NCBI GenBank assembly: GCA_013122435.1
Contig: WYDT01000005.1
Coordinates: forward strand, 248,001 to 312,000
Length of the DNA: 64,000 nucleotides
Source of the DNA: Chloroflexi bacterium AL-N1
GTDB taxonomy: Bacteria; Chloroflexota; Chloroflexia; Chloroflexales; Roseiflexaceae
Direction: 5' to 3'
Of this stretch, positions 7,223-15,968 are shown piece after piece (within the stretch, counting starts at the first letter, position 1; every line of letters starts with the position of its first letter). A model generated the notes under the pieces. It was not told where the DNA came from. It worked only from the letters and a program-made list of their open reading frames with translations, and ran no database searches. The position numbers and the translations under genes are program-made.

Positions 7223-9736
7223 TTAGGAAGACTTTAATTCAAGCCAGTTGAGGTCGAAGCTATGGCCACTGACGACCTGAATGGTGAGTGTGCGGGCACC
7301 TTCTGGCAAGGAGACGGTCTTCTCATTGTTCTGGAAGGTCGCCGTGTCACCAGTGTTCGCCAGAGCGATACGGGACACTTCGTTACCATCGACTAGCACA
7401 GCGAGTTTGACATCATCACGGGCGGTAGCCCCGCGTACGACCATGGTGTAGTCGCCTCCGGTTGCTATTTGGACATCATAACTGAGAGATTCGCCATAGT
7501 CCCACCAGCCGGCACAGATGCCACCTTCATTGCCGGTACAATGGCGGAGGTCGACATCATCATTACGGTAGGTGGAGTCACCATTGTTGCCAGGGCTCTT
7601 ATCGCGATAGTCGGCGTAATCCTCGACCTCAAACTGTCCTGGCACTGCAATCTTATCCGACGGCACCGGAGTTGCCGTGGGTAAAGGCTCTGCGGTAGGA
7701 TCTGGTTGCTGTGGCGTTGCAGTCGGTTGTGGTTCGCTGTTGCCACCTTTCAGCTCAAGCCAGTTGAGGTCGAAGCTATGGCCACTGACGACCTGAATGG
7801 TGAGTGTGCGGGCACCTTCTGGCAAGGAGACGGTCTTCTCATTGTTCTGGAAGGTCGCCGTGTCACCAGTGTTCGCCAGAGCGATACGGGACACTTCGTT
7901 ACCATCGACTAGCACAGCGAGTTTGACATCATCACGGGCGGTAGCCCCGCGTACGACCATGGTGTAGTCGCCTCCGGTTGCTATTTGGACATCATAACTG
8001 AGAGATTCGCCATAGTCCCACCAGCCGGCACAGATGCCACCTTCATTGCCGGTACAATGGCGGAGGTCGACATCATCATTACGGTAGGTGGAGTCACCAT
8101 TGTTGCCAGGGCTCTTATCGGTATAAGCGGTATAATCTTCTACCTCAAACTGTCCTGGTACTGCGATACGATCATTACCGCCACCATCGTTGCCATTCTG
8201 CACCACAAATTGTTCTACGCGCTCTGCATTACCATTTGGCGAGAATGCTGTCGCTGTCAAAGTGTATGCACCATTTGGCATAGTAGTTGTATCAAGAGAT
8301 TTCAATGTTTGCCCGTTGTTTTCATCACCAGCCAGTGAATAGGGTGCATGTTTTTCCATCTTTTCATATACATAGCCATCAGGACCACTGAGCTTAAATT
8401 CAACACGTTCCACACCAGAACCGCTTACCTGTGCCTCAGATGTCAGATTCCCCTGAATAGATGCATTATTACTCACACCAGTTAAATCCGTGATCTCGAT
8501 GTCTGATGATGGAGGTGGTGTGTTGGTTGGTGGTGGTGTAGGTGCTGGTGGCGTTGGGCTTGGGACAGTTGGTCCACCTTCCAAACGTCCATGGGTCAGT
8601 GTAACCCACCCCATGGTGCGTCGTTCGTAAACTGGTCGACCCCACTCCTGCAACACACTCAGATAACGCCCTTCGCCAAAGTAGTTGTAGGCCATCTCAT
8701 AGTAGGCAATATCTTGCGACTCAATCGGCGCAATTTGCTGCCTCGACCACGAAGACTGATCTGTAGAAAAGGGAGCATGGAAATCAAGGGCTGTCTTCAA
8801 ACCGACACCGCTAGTTGTATAGTCATACAGATTTACGCCATTGTGACGAGCGATCTCAGCAATTTGTGTTAATGCATTGACAGAGTAGAGCGAATACGTA
8901 AGTGATTTTGTGCGACCCAGCTCTTGCAGCATCTGACCTTGTTGACCGATATGATTTGGCAGTATCTGCTTGTAACGATCAAACGCATAGTTTAATTCAC
9001 CTTGATCATTCAAGAACGCGCCACCCGACGAAATAGTTACCAACCGCCACAGATCAAAGTTGTTGGTTGCTGTCCAGCGTGAGGTACCGAGAAAATCGTC
9101 TACCCAATTCTCAAAAGCCGCTTGTTCGTTTTGTGGCCATGAAGATGATCCACGAATGAGATCGGCACCATAGAATACACCAGGCATGGTGATTGATAAC
9201 TCAATCCGTGACTGATTATCAGTGTACTTTGGTGTCATACGGGTGCTGGAGTCAACGGCCCAAACACGAATGAGATACGCAGCCCGCTGTGCATAGCGCT
9301 CATCGTTGGTAAATGCATAGGCTAACCCCAGATCGCGTACTGCAGCGCCAAAACTGATGGCGGCCTCATAGTCCTTGCGATCCGCCTGTGGGTTAATCTG
9401 CCCATCACGACAGTCTGGATCTTTCCCATCAACGCGTTTCCAACCACAGTAGGGTAATTCTGTACGATAGTCATGACCGCTGTTCGGACCACCATTCCTG
9501 GTTACATTGTAGGGGCCCTTGTTGAGCGCCGCATTGGCGTCACTCAGGATGCGATTATAGCTTGATTTCCACGGCTCATTACCAGCTTGGACCTGTGCTT
9601 TGACAGCGGCAATTTCACTCGTGCTGATAAAAACGTTTGGTTCGTTCGCCGCGTTCGTTTGGGGTGCAACAATAATAATACTAGCAATAATTATAGTGCT
9701 TATGATAAGTGCAACAAATGCATGCAATGAGCGCAT
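7223..9736 (-). CDS. secreted alginate-lyase-like protein with Ig-like domain and two CBM6/35-like modules
   Basis: An 837-residue paralogue of the protein at 4649-6247, nearly colinear over the first 385 residues. It has a Sec signal peptide to about residue 30, a lyase-like toroid domain with ATNNFDLW (Phe227 in place of the expected His) and ELGRTKSLTYSLY (Arg275, Tyr281). A Pro/Thr linker (390-410) and an Ig-like domain (413-512) follow. Two carbohydrate-binding modules come next (about 523-663 and 695-837), each starting IAVPGQFEVEDY and ending SGHSFDLNWLELK, joined by a second Pro/Thr-rich linker (669-692). The modules resemble CBM6/CBM35 beta-sandwiches and are almost identical in sequence. 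AAGGAGA precedes the start. Likely an extracellular polysaccharide-binding lyase; substrate unknown. Confidence 0.86.
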   Translation of the reverse strand: MRSLHAFVALIISTIIIASIIIVAPQTNAANEPNVFISTSEIAAVKAQVQAGNEPWKSSYNRILSDANAALNKGPYNVTRNGGPNSGHDYRTELPYCGWKRVDGKDPDCRDGQINPQADRKDYEAAISFGAAVRDLGLAYAFTNDERYAQRAAYLIRVWAVDSSTRMTPKYTDNQSRIELSITMPGVFYGADLIRGSSSWPQNEQAAFENWVDDFLGTSRWTATNNFDLWRLVTISSGGAFLNDQGELNYAFDRYKQILPNHIGQQGQMLQELGRTKSLTYSLYSVNALTQIAEIARHNGVNLYDYTTSGVGLKTALDFHAPFSTDQSSWSRQQIAPIESQDIAYYEMAYNYFGEGRYLSVLQEWGRPVYERRTMGWVTLTHGRLEGGPTVPSPTPPAPTPPPTNTPPPSSDIEITDLTGVSNNASIQGNLTSEAQVSGSGVERVEFKLSGPDGYVYEKMEKHAPYSLAGDENNGQTLKSLDTTTMPNGAYTLTATAFSPNGNAERVEQFVVQNGNDGGGNDRIAVPGQFEVEDYTAYTDKSPGNNGDSTYRNDDVDLRHCTGNEGGICAGWWDYGESLSYDVQIATGGDYTMVVRGATARDDVKLAVLVDGNEVSRIALANTGDTATFQNNEKTVSLPEGARTLTIQVVSGHSFDLNWLELKGGNSEPQPTATPQQPDPTAEPLPTATPVPSDKIAVPGQFEVEDYADYRDKSPGNNGDSTYRNDDVDLRHCTGNEGGICAGWWDYGESLSYDVQIATGGDYTMVVRGATARDDVKLAVLVDGNEVSRIALANTGDTATFQNNEKTVSLPEGARTLTIQVVSGHSFDLNWLELKSS
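7239..7604. repeat. direct repeat copy 1 (carbohydrate-binding module)
   Basis: A block of about 366 bases that I read as identical to 7755-8120, offset 516 bases. It encodes the last module of the lyase-like protein. Identity at the DNA level, including third codon positions, points to a recent duplication or gene conversion. Confidence 0.9.
7755..8120. repeat. direct repeat copy 2 (carbohydrate-binding module)
   Basis: Partner of 7239-7604. Divergence begins abruptly at the N-terminal side of the module (YTAYTDKSPG here against YADYRDKSPG in the other copy), which marks the edge of the duplicated or converted tract. Confidence 0.9.
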
Positions 9737-10300
9737 GATCTAATTCTCCTTGATAATCGATTCAGAGCTATAGATGCACAGGGCAGAAACGAACGCAATA
9801 CTTCCTCATCTTCAAAACAAACTGTTCTGAAACCTGGTGCATAAACAAACATAGTGTCTACTGTGACTTAGTTGTGTTAGGGAAACTTTGGAAACTACAC
9901 TTGTGCTGTACAATAGCACGCTCATATGCAAAGGGGAAGGGCTTACTGCTCAAAGAATGTTCAAAACAAGAGGACTGTGTTTGAAGAAGGGTTACCAAAT
10001 GTCCGTTTTTACAGATTCTACACATACGTAAGAGATACGGGCCTTGCTCGTAGCTTATGAGAAAACTACGTTTTAACCACAGATAGTATGCCATCAACTT
10101 TCCGCATGTGCCAAGAACCTTCCGCTTGTGCACAATGATTACTATCACCCGTCAAATTTTGAAACATAACATCTTTGTTTATGAGCATAAGGTACAGTGG
10201 CTTTATAGTGCATAGAAGAGATGTCCATCTATACTTGCATTGTTCCCCCATTCATCGTACACTGCGGGCGCGAAATGGAACCGTCCGAAAGTGAGAGCCT
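9737..10300. other. intergenic region, divergent promoters
   Basis: 564 bases between the minus-strand lyase-like gene and the plus-strand Nudix gene. It must carry promoters for both directions. I recognised no gene, RNA or repeat in it. Confidence 0.5.
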
Positions 10301-10699
10301 ATGCCAACGGTTGGTGTGTTTGCTGCGATCTTCGATGAACATCGTCGGTTGCTCTGTGTGAAGCAAAACTATGGTGCTTGCCAGTGGACCACTCCGGGTG
10401 GCGCTATCGAAGCAGGTGAGTCGCCCGCTGTGGCGCTGGAGCGTGAAGTCCGTGAAGAAAGTGGCTATCTGGTGCAGACTGGTCATCTGATTGGTGTGTA
10501 TGCGAAGCCGTTCAATGATGATATCGTGTTGTTCTTTACTGCACATGTTCTTGGGCAAGAAGCATGGCAGCCAGATGACGAAATTAGCGAACTGGGCTTT
10601 TTCGCACACGATCAATTGCCGACGCCTATGAGTTTGCCTGGACGTACGCGCATACAAGATGCCTTTGATGGCCGAACCAGCATATATCGCGTATTTTAG
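10301..10699 (+). CDS. Nudix hydrolase
   Basis: A 132-residue cytoplasmic protein with a complete Nudix box (Gx5Ex7REUxEExGU) at residues 34-56: Gly34, Glu40, Arg48-Glu49, Glu52-Glu53 and Gly55. The N terminus VGVFAAIFDEHRRLLCVKQN and QWTTPGGAIEAGES are typical of MutT/ADP-ribose-type members. It would hydrolyse a nucleoside diphosphate linked to another group with Mg2+; the substrate cannot be read from sequence. The length is at the compact end of the family. It stands alone on the plus strand, followed by two REP-like palindromes and a transposase gene. Confidence 0.9.
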   Translation: MPTVGVFAAIFDEHRRLLCVKQNYGACQWTTPGGAIEAGESPAVALEREVREESGYLVQTGHLIGVYAKPFNDDIVLFFTAHVLGQEAWQPDDEISELGFFAHDQLPTPMSLPGRTRIQDAFDGRTSIYRVF

Positions 10700-10730
10700 G
10701 AGTAAAGGAAAGCATGTGCGACGAACTGAC

Positions 10731-10753
10731 GTAAAGGCGTTTCATTAACCGCC
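10731..10753 (+). repeat. REP-like element 1
   Basis: GTAA followed by an imperfect palindrome GGCGTTT-CATT-AACCGCC (one mismatch). This has the layout of REP sequences (a 5' GTAG-type tetranucleotide plus a hairpin). A second copy starts 38 bases on, and a RAYT-type transposase gene starts about 145 bases downstream. Confidence 0.6.
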
Positions 10754-10768
10754 GAAGGCGCGAAAACC

Positions 10769-10791
10769 GTAAAGGCGTTTCACTAAACGCC
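10769..10791 (+). repeat. REP-like element 2
   Basis: GTAA followed by a perfect palindrome GGCGTTT-CACT-AAACGCC (10774-10791). It shares GTAAAGGCGTTTCA with element 1, in the same orientation. It may also serve as the 3' end hairpin of the Nudix transcript, though no T-run follows. Confidence 0.65.
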
Positions 10792-10898
10792 CATGTACTG
10801 GAACACCTGTGATGAAAGTAAGGGTTCTCGGTGTATGAACATGCAAGATAATATCTGGGTAATAAGCATACGCCATGAAATCATCAAGGGTAAAACAA

Positions 10899-11399
10899 AT
10901 GTCTTACGAACCAGACAAACACCACCGCCGAACCATTCGCCTTGAGGGATACGATTACTCACAAAGTAGGGCATATTTTATTACGATGATTACACACAAG
11001 CGTGTACCATTCTTTGAAAAGACCACCATTCGACGTATCGTTGAAAACTGTTGGTTGGCAATTCCGAGTCACTTTGCGACGGTTTCACTAGATGAGTGGA
11101 TTATTATGCCTGATCATTTTCACGGAATTATAATTATCGCTGGTGACGTTCATTTGGATGCTCCTGCCGAGGACGCACGTGATCCACATAATCGCTTCTC
11201 CACCATATCACCCAAACGTAACACGTTATCGGTCATTGTACGAACATGTAAGTCCGCAGTTACAACACAATGCCGTCGCATGGGTCAGGTAGAGTTCAAA
11301 TGGCAACGTAATTATTATGAACGGATCATTCGTGACGAGTACCATATGCACTGTACACGCCAATACATCATAAACAATCAATCCAATGAGCCAGTTTGA
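10899..11399 (+). CDS. REP-associated tyrosine transposase-like protein (RAYT, Y1_Tnp/IS200-like fold)
   Basis: 166 residues from the ATG at 10899, preferred because AAGGG lies about nine bases upstream and family members start MSY-P-KHHRRSIRL; an upstream ATG at 10875 is also in frame. The HUH motif is HFH (His73, His75) in IIMPDHFHGIIII, and the candidate nucleophile is Tyr156 in CTRQYIINN. These define single-strand-cutting transposases that act on REP hairpins. No terminal inverted repeats are needed. The usual ending with NP-x-W after YI--N is missing: the protein stops at NNQSNEPV, and the next gene's start overlaps it by 14 bases, so the C terminus may be slightly truncated. Two REP-like palindromes lie just upstream, a plausible substrate. 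Confidence 0.85.
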   Translation: MSYEPDKHHRRTIRLEGYDYSQSRAYFITMITHKRVPFFEKTTIRRIVENCWLAIPSHFATVSLDEWIIMPDHFHGIIIIAGDVHLDAPAEDARDPHNRFSTISPKRNTLSVIVRTCKSAVTTQCRRMGQVEFKWQRNYYERIIRDEYHMHCTRQYIINNQSNEPV

Positions 11400-13776
11400 G
11401 CGTACAACCCATCCTAAACGTACCACGGCGTCTCGTACACCAGGTGCTCCAATTATTGAGCGACTCCGCCTCGTGTTGGACCTCCCCTTGCTTTTGGTAC
11501 TACTGGTTGGTCTGGTCATACGGGTGCTGTTGTGGGACAGCCTGCCACGTACTGGCTTTATTTCTGACGAGGGCGAATACCTTTCTGCGGCACATTGGCT
11601 GGCACAGGGTCGTGGGTTCACCTGGTATCTGGGGTATCTCTGGACCCGCGCACCAGTCTACCCGCTTTTTATCGCGGTGCATCTACGCATCTTTGGCGAC
11701 ACGCTCACACCGATCTATGCTACTCAGACACTGTTGAGCCTGATCAACGTCGCGCTTGTTTACTACCTGGCGCGTCAACTTTCCCAGCAACGTGCTGTCC
11801 CGACCATTGCGGCACTCTTGATGGCATGTTACCTGCCCTTCGCCACCTACCCGCAGATATTGCTCTCTGAGACACTCTATATCACCCTGCTGCTAAGTGG
11901 TTTTCTGGCACTCGCATTCGCACAGAAAGATGAGACAAATCATACCAGTGGCACACGTTATGATTGGCGCTTTCTGATTATTGCAGGTGGCATTTTCGGT
12001 CTTGCTACGCTGACTCGCAGTTTGACATTGCTCTTCTTGCCGTTGGTGGCTGCATGGCTGTGTTGGCCACATAAAACCACGTGGCGCACCTGGTCCTTCC
12101 TACGGCCTGCGTTGGCTTTTCTCATCAGTGCGGTGTGTATCATCACACCGTGGACGCTCTACAATAGTCGTGTGTACGGTGGCCTTGTGCTCGTCGATAC
12201 CACTGGTGCATTCAACCTGTTGCTCGGAGCCAAAACCGCCGCCGAGGGCGGTCGCAACGATGCCTCAACCCGGAACTATGTGCTCAACCTCATTTCGGAG
12301 CAAGCCCCACCGTTTGCAACAGATACCTGCCTTGGGCAAACAGATATTGATCCGTTACCAACACAGGCCGCACGTCAGGGTGCTATGATGAGCGAGGGGC
12401 TTTGTCTGATTATGGACAATCCCATTGCATTTACCACCAAATCGTTTGGCGAACTGGTCGATCTGTTTCAGATTAACTACACTGGTTCAGAGCGTTTCAC
12501 TGGTGGTTTCACCACCGGACGACTCCCGATCTGGTATGCGTCGAGTTTGTTTCTACTCGACGATACGCTTTATGTGCTGACACTGCCTCTCGCCGTGATC
12601 GGTTGGGCGCTGGCATGGCGCACACTCACTGGACCGCCACGTGCCCTTGTCGCGTTGATCGGCTTATGGTGGCTCTACAACATTGTCGTTGCACCTATGC
12701 TCTTTGCGATCAACCGTTTTCGGTTGCCACTCCTCCCCTTTGCGTTTATCATTGCGGCTTTTGCGATGGTCGCACTGGCGCGAGGCATCCGCTGGGAGCG
12801 CCGACTGCTGCCCTGGGTGGCCATGGCCATAACACTCTGTGTGATCGCCACGGCACCATATGCCTATCTCTGGCCCAGAAACGAGGCATTGACTTCGTAC
12901 TTTGGCTTCCATCCGTCAAGCCTCAACTCAACCTGGCTGGCGCTCACATCACGTCCAATCCAGCACAACACCGAAGCATTTCGGCAGGCACTGCACGCCG
13001 ATGATCGCACCACGGCGCAGGCGTTGCTTGATGATGGGTTGCTCACCAACCAGACCCGTCAACTTGGACCGGCATTGCTCAACGCCCACAATGATCTGCC
13101 AAACGAGGGTTTAGACGCACTGGCACAGACCTTTAATCAAACAACATCCCGACTGCCCGAAACATTTGCTGTTACCAAGAATGTGGCAGCAGCCGTACTC
13201 TATGGCGATCTCCAGCGGAGTCTGGGCAACGTAGACGAGGCGCGCTTTACACTAGGCGAGACCTTTATCGATGACGCTAATCCGGTGCAGTGGGCCTGGG
13301 ATTGGCTCGATCCTGTGCCGACGCGATCTATCGATCTGGCGGGTGATCTCGATCTGGGCTATATTGCGGGCTGCTATCTGGGTGAGGGTGACACCAGCAT
13401 CGAGCCGCCTGTAACCTTCCGCTGGTGCACAGACGGTGCCCAGTTACGCTTCCCCGCCGCCGGGAGCGGCACGACACAAGTACTGGAACTGCATGTTGAT
13501 GGTCGTGGGTGGCGTGCGTATGCCTCAGAGGCGCCAGCAACGCAGGTGTTGCTCGACGACGAACTGGTTGGAACATTCTCTGCCAATGGAGTGGAAACAG
13601 TGATGGTCACGCTGCCGCCAACCCCAGCCGGTGAAGATGTGGTGGTGACCCTGCGTACGCCTACGTTCATCCCCGAGGCCGCCGACTATCTTAACCAACA
13701 GGGCGCGCTGGCTGAACAACCACGTCAGCTGGGTGTGCGAATTGACCGGGCTGAACTGCGTGAGGTATCACCATGA
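11386..13776 (+). CDS. GT-C membrane glycosyltransferase (GT39/ArnT-like), first of three
   Basis: A 796-residue polytopic membrane protein. After a basic N terminus, TM1 lies near residues 32-50, followed by the outer-loop acidic motif SDEGEYL (Asp61-Glu62) and WTRAPVYPLF, the layout of GT39/GT83 enzymes that use lipid-linked sugars on the outer face. About ten further helices run to near residue 500. The rest is soluble: a helical repeat stretch (about 520-650), then a beta-rich domain beginning DLAGDLDLGYIAGCYLGEG (about 655-796) that is shared with the next two genes. The start overlaps the transposase end by 14 bases and has no strong ribosome site. The stop overlaps the next start as ATGA. 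The acceptor is unknown; protein or envelope glycan is inference. Confidence 0.88.
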   Translation: MSQFERTTHPKRTTASRTPGAPIIERLRLVLDLPLLLVLLVGLVIRVLLWDSLPRTGFISDEGEYLSAAHWLAQGRGFTWYLGYLWTRAPVYPLFIAVHLRIFGDTLTPIYATQTLLSLINVALVYYLARQLSQQRAVPTIAALLMACYLPFATYPQILLSETLYITLLLSGFLALAFAQKDETNHTSGTRYDWRFLIIAGGIFGLATLTRSLTLLFLPLVAAWLCWPHKTTWRTWSFLRPALAFLISAVCIITPWTLYNSRVYGGLVLVDTTGAFNLLLGAKTAAEGGRNDASTRNYVLNLISEQAPPFATDTCLGQTDIDPLPTQAARQGAMMSEGLCLIMDNPIAFTTKSFGELVDLFQINYTGSERFTGGFTTGRLPIWYASSLFLLDDTLYVLTLPLAVIGWALAWRTLTGPPRALVALIGLWWLYNIVVAPMLFAINRFRLPLLPFAFIIAAFAMVALARGIRWERRLLPWVAMAITLCVIATAPYAYLWPRNEALTSYFGFHPSSLNSTWLALTSRPIQHNTEAFRQALHADDRTTAQALLDDGLLTNQTRQLGPALLNAHNDLPNEGLDALAQTFNQTTSRLPETFAVTKNVAAAVLYGDLQRSLGNVDEARFTLGETFIDDANPVQWAWDWLDPVPTRSIDLAGDLDLGYIAGCYLGEGDTSIEPPVTFRWCTDGAQLRFPAAGSGTTQVLELHVDGRGWRAYASEAPATQVLLDDELVGTFSANGVETVMVTLPPTPAGEDVVVTLRTPTFIPEAADYLNQQGALAEQPRQLGVRIDRAELREVSP

Positions 13777-15968
13777 GCATTACCATCGAATACCGTCAGA
13801 AAAACCAGCCTTCCCGTGCGACGAGTGCACGCGGTGTACGGACCACCACACCAATCTCTACGTATATCATTGTGATCGGTTTGTGTCTACTCGCACTCGG
13901 GTTACGGCTGCTGGTCTGGCGCTGGCACGAGCAATACCCACTCGGTGGCGATGAACAGGAGTATCTCAACACCGCATTGACATTGTTACGTGAACGGCGC
14001 TACGTAGAACTTGATCTGATGCGTCCACCGCTCTACACCTTCTTTCTGGCCGCTTGCATCTATATCTTTGATTCACTGGTGCAGCAGTTGCGTCTCGTCC
14101 AGGTGATTATCAGCGCGTTGACGGTGATTCCGATATATGCGCTGACCTACCACCTGTTTCGCAATCGCGCCGCAGCCACTATTGCCGGTCTGCTGATCGC
14201 TATCAACTACACACTCGCAGCCAACGCAACCGAACTGCTCACCGAGACGCTCTTTCTTTTTGGATTGGCGATTTTCTGCTGGTTGACGCTCCAGATGCGC
14301 GACCGGAGATCTGTGTTCTGGCCCATTCTCGCGGGACTCACGCTGGGGTTGTTGGCATTACTCCGTTCGGTGGCGCTGCCATTGTTGCCGTTGGTCACGC
14401 TATGGTTATTGGTGCAACCACCTACGATGATCAGTGCATCCATGTACACGCTGAGACGTCGTATCGGTGCGCTACTACGACGGCACACAACACGCGCTGC
14501 CATTATTCTCGCATTCAGTACGATGTTGGTGATCCTGCCCTGGACTGCCCGTAATTATCTGGCATACGATGCTTTTATCTTGATTGATACCACCGGCGCG
14601 GAAAACCTGTGGCTCGACAACGATCCGGCAGGGCGCGAGGCGGTCAAGCAACAACTCTACGTGCTTGGTGAGGACCGCGCCGCCCGACAGCAGTTGGCGA
14701 CCATGCGTGGCATCGAGGCTATTACTGACGATCCGGGGCACTTTATCACCAAAGCCTGGGGCGAGACCCAACGTTTCTTTGCGCTGCAATACTTCGACGA
14801 TATGAGCGTCCGACCTGAGATTTGGGTGCCGCCACTCCAGGTCTGGTTACGGTTGCTCCTCGGCGATGGGCTATGGCTGCTGTTGCTTTTTGGTGGTGCC
14901 ATCGGGCTGTGGTGGGCCCAGCCGCCTCCCAGTACCAGAGTATATCTCTTACACCTGAACGACATGCGCTGGGTCTTTGTGCCGTGGACGCTTTACATAC
15001 TGCTCACCGGCGTGCTGTTTCACGTCGAATTGCGCTACCGACTGCCGCTCTATCCGGTGCTGCTGCCCTTCGCCGCGTGGCTGCTGGTTCGGCGAGGCAA
15101 CCGAACTCCGCGATTTGCCATCATACGTATGCTGGCCGCCACCGGAACCTGTGTGATATTGCTGGGGCTGACGTTGTTGCACCAACCTTATATCAACGAG
15201 GCGTGGCGTTTGGTCTGGAAGCATGCTTCTTTATGGCAAACTGAACGCGCATTTGCACAAGATGAGCATGCAATGGCCCGCACACATGCCCGAAACGCCC
15301 TCGTCCGCGATCCGAACTCGGCACTTGCATATGTGGCGCTGGCCAGAGCCGATCTGTATGATGGCAATACACAATCTGCACTCGAATATCTGCGAACGGC
15401 CCGTAGCATTATGCCCGATCACCCATATGCACAGTTGTTGTATGGTGCGATTCTGCGTGAGCAAGGGCAAGCCAACGACGCGCGCACTGCGTTAGCCTAT
15501 GAGCGCAACTCACTCCAGAATTTGCAGGCGTGGTCACAACAGATTTTTGAACCTGTTCAGACCCGACCAGACTCGCTTGACATTGGTGGGGGGCTTGATC
15601 TGGGCTATATCAACGGATTTATGTTACCTGAAACAGATGGTTTTCGCTGGACCACAGATCTTTCAGAAATAGATTTGAATGCACCATCTGACACTACCAC
15701 ACTCAATCTGGTACTTGCATCTGGTCGGCCTGCGAATGCCCCAGCGTCTACCGTCGTGGTGTTGGCAAATGGCCAGAATCTGGGAGCCATCGAGTTAACT
15801 GGTGGTTGGGAAACTTACCGATTCCCAGTGGATGCCTCAGGGCGACTGCGGGTGACCATTCAGAGCGATACCTTCCGTCCACGCAACTACGACCCGGCGA
15901 GCCCTGATGGTCGAACACTCGGTGTGATGGTAGATGCGGTTTTTCTGGAAGAAGCGGAACAGCCATGA
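13773..15968 (+). CDS. GT-C membrane glycosyltransferase (GT39/ArnT-like), second of three
   Basis: 731 residues with the same plan as its neighbours. TM1 is near residues 30-49, then the acidic loop motif GGDEQEYL (Asp60-Glu61) and RPPLYTFFLA, multiple helices to about residue 460, a TPR-like helical stretch (MARTHARNALVRDPNSALAY onward), and the shared C-terminal domain starting LDIGGGLDLGYINGF. It overlaps both flanking genes by four bases (ATGA), so translation is coupled across all three. Family knowledge says such enzymes move a sugar from a polyprenyl phosphate donor to an extracytoplasmic acceptor. The tandem arrangement suggests stepwise or alternative sugar additions; this is inference. 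Confidence 0.88.
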   Translation: MSITIEYRQKNQPSRATSARGVRTTTPISTYIIVIGLCLLALGLRLLVWRWHEQYPLGGDEQEYLNTALTLLRERRYVELDLMRPPLYTFFLAACIYIFDSLVQQLRLVQVIISALTVIPIYALTYHLFRNRAAATIAGLLIAINYTLAANATELLTETLFLFGLAIFCWLTLQMRDRRSVFWPILAGLTLGLLALLRSVALPLLPLVTLWLLVQPPTMISASMYTLRRRIGALLRRHTTRAAIILAFSTMLVILPWTARNYLAYDAFILIDTTGAENLWLDNDPAGREAVKQQLYVLGEDRAARQQLATMRGIEAITDDPGHFITKAWGETQRFFALQYFDDMSVRPEIWVPPLQVWLRLLLGDGLWLLLLFGGAIGLWWAQPPPSTRVYLLHLNDMRWVFVPWTLYILLTGVLFHVELRYRLPLYPVLLPFAAWLLVRRGNRTPRFAIIRMLAATGTCVILLGLTLLHQPYINEAWRLVWKHASLWQTERAFAQDEHAMARTHARNALVRDPNSALAYVALARADLYDGNTQSALEYLRTARSIMPDHPYAQLLYGAILREQGQANDARTALAYERNSLQNLQAWSQQIFEPVQTRPDSLDIGGGLDLGYINGFMLPETDGFRWTTDLSEIDLNAPSDTTTLNLVLASGRPANAPASTVVVLANGQNLGAIELTGGWETYRFPVDASGRLRVTIQSDTFRPRNYDPASPDGRTLGVMVDAVFLEEAEQP

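Noticed and set aside
7469..8338. Two identical plus-strand open frames opposite the carbohydrate-binding modules
   Set aside because: They are antisense shadows of the duplicated modules; identity simply reflects the repeat.
10229..10657. Minus-strand open frame of 142 codons over the Nudix gene
   Set aside because: It lies antisense to a gene with a complete Nudix box and resembles no family.
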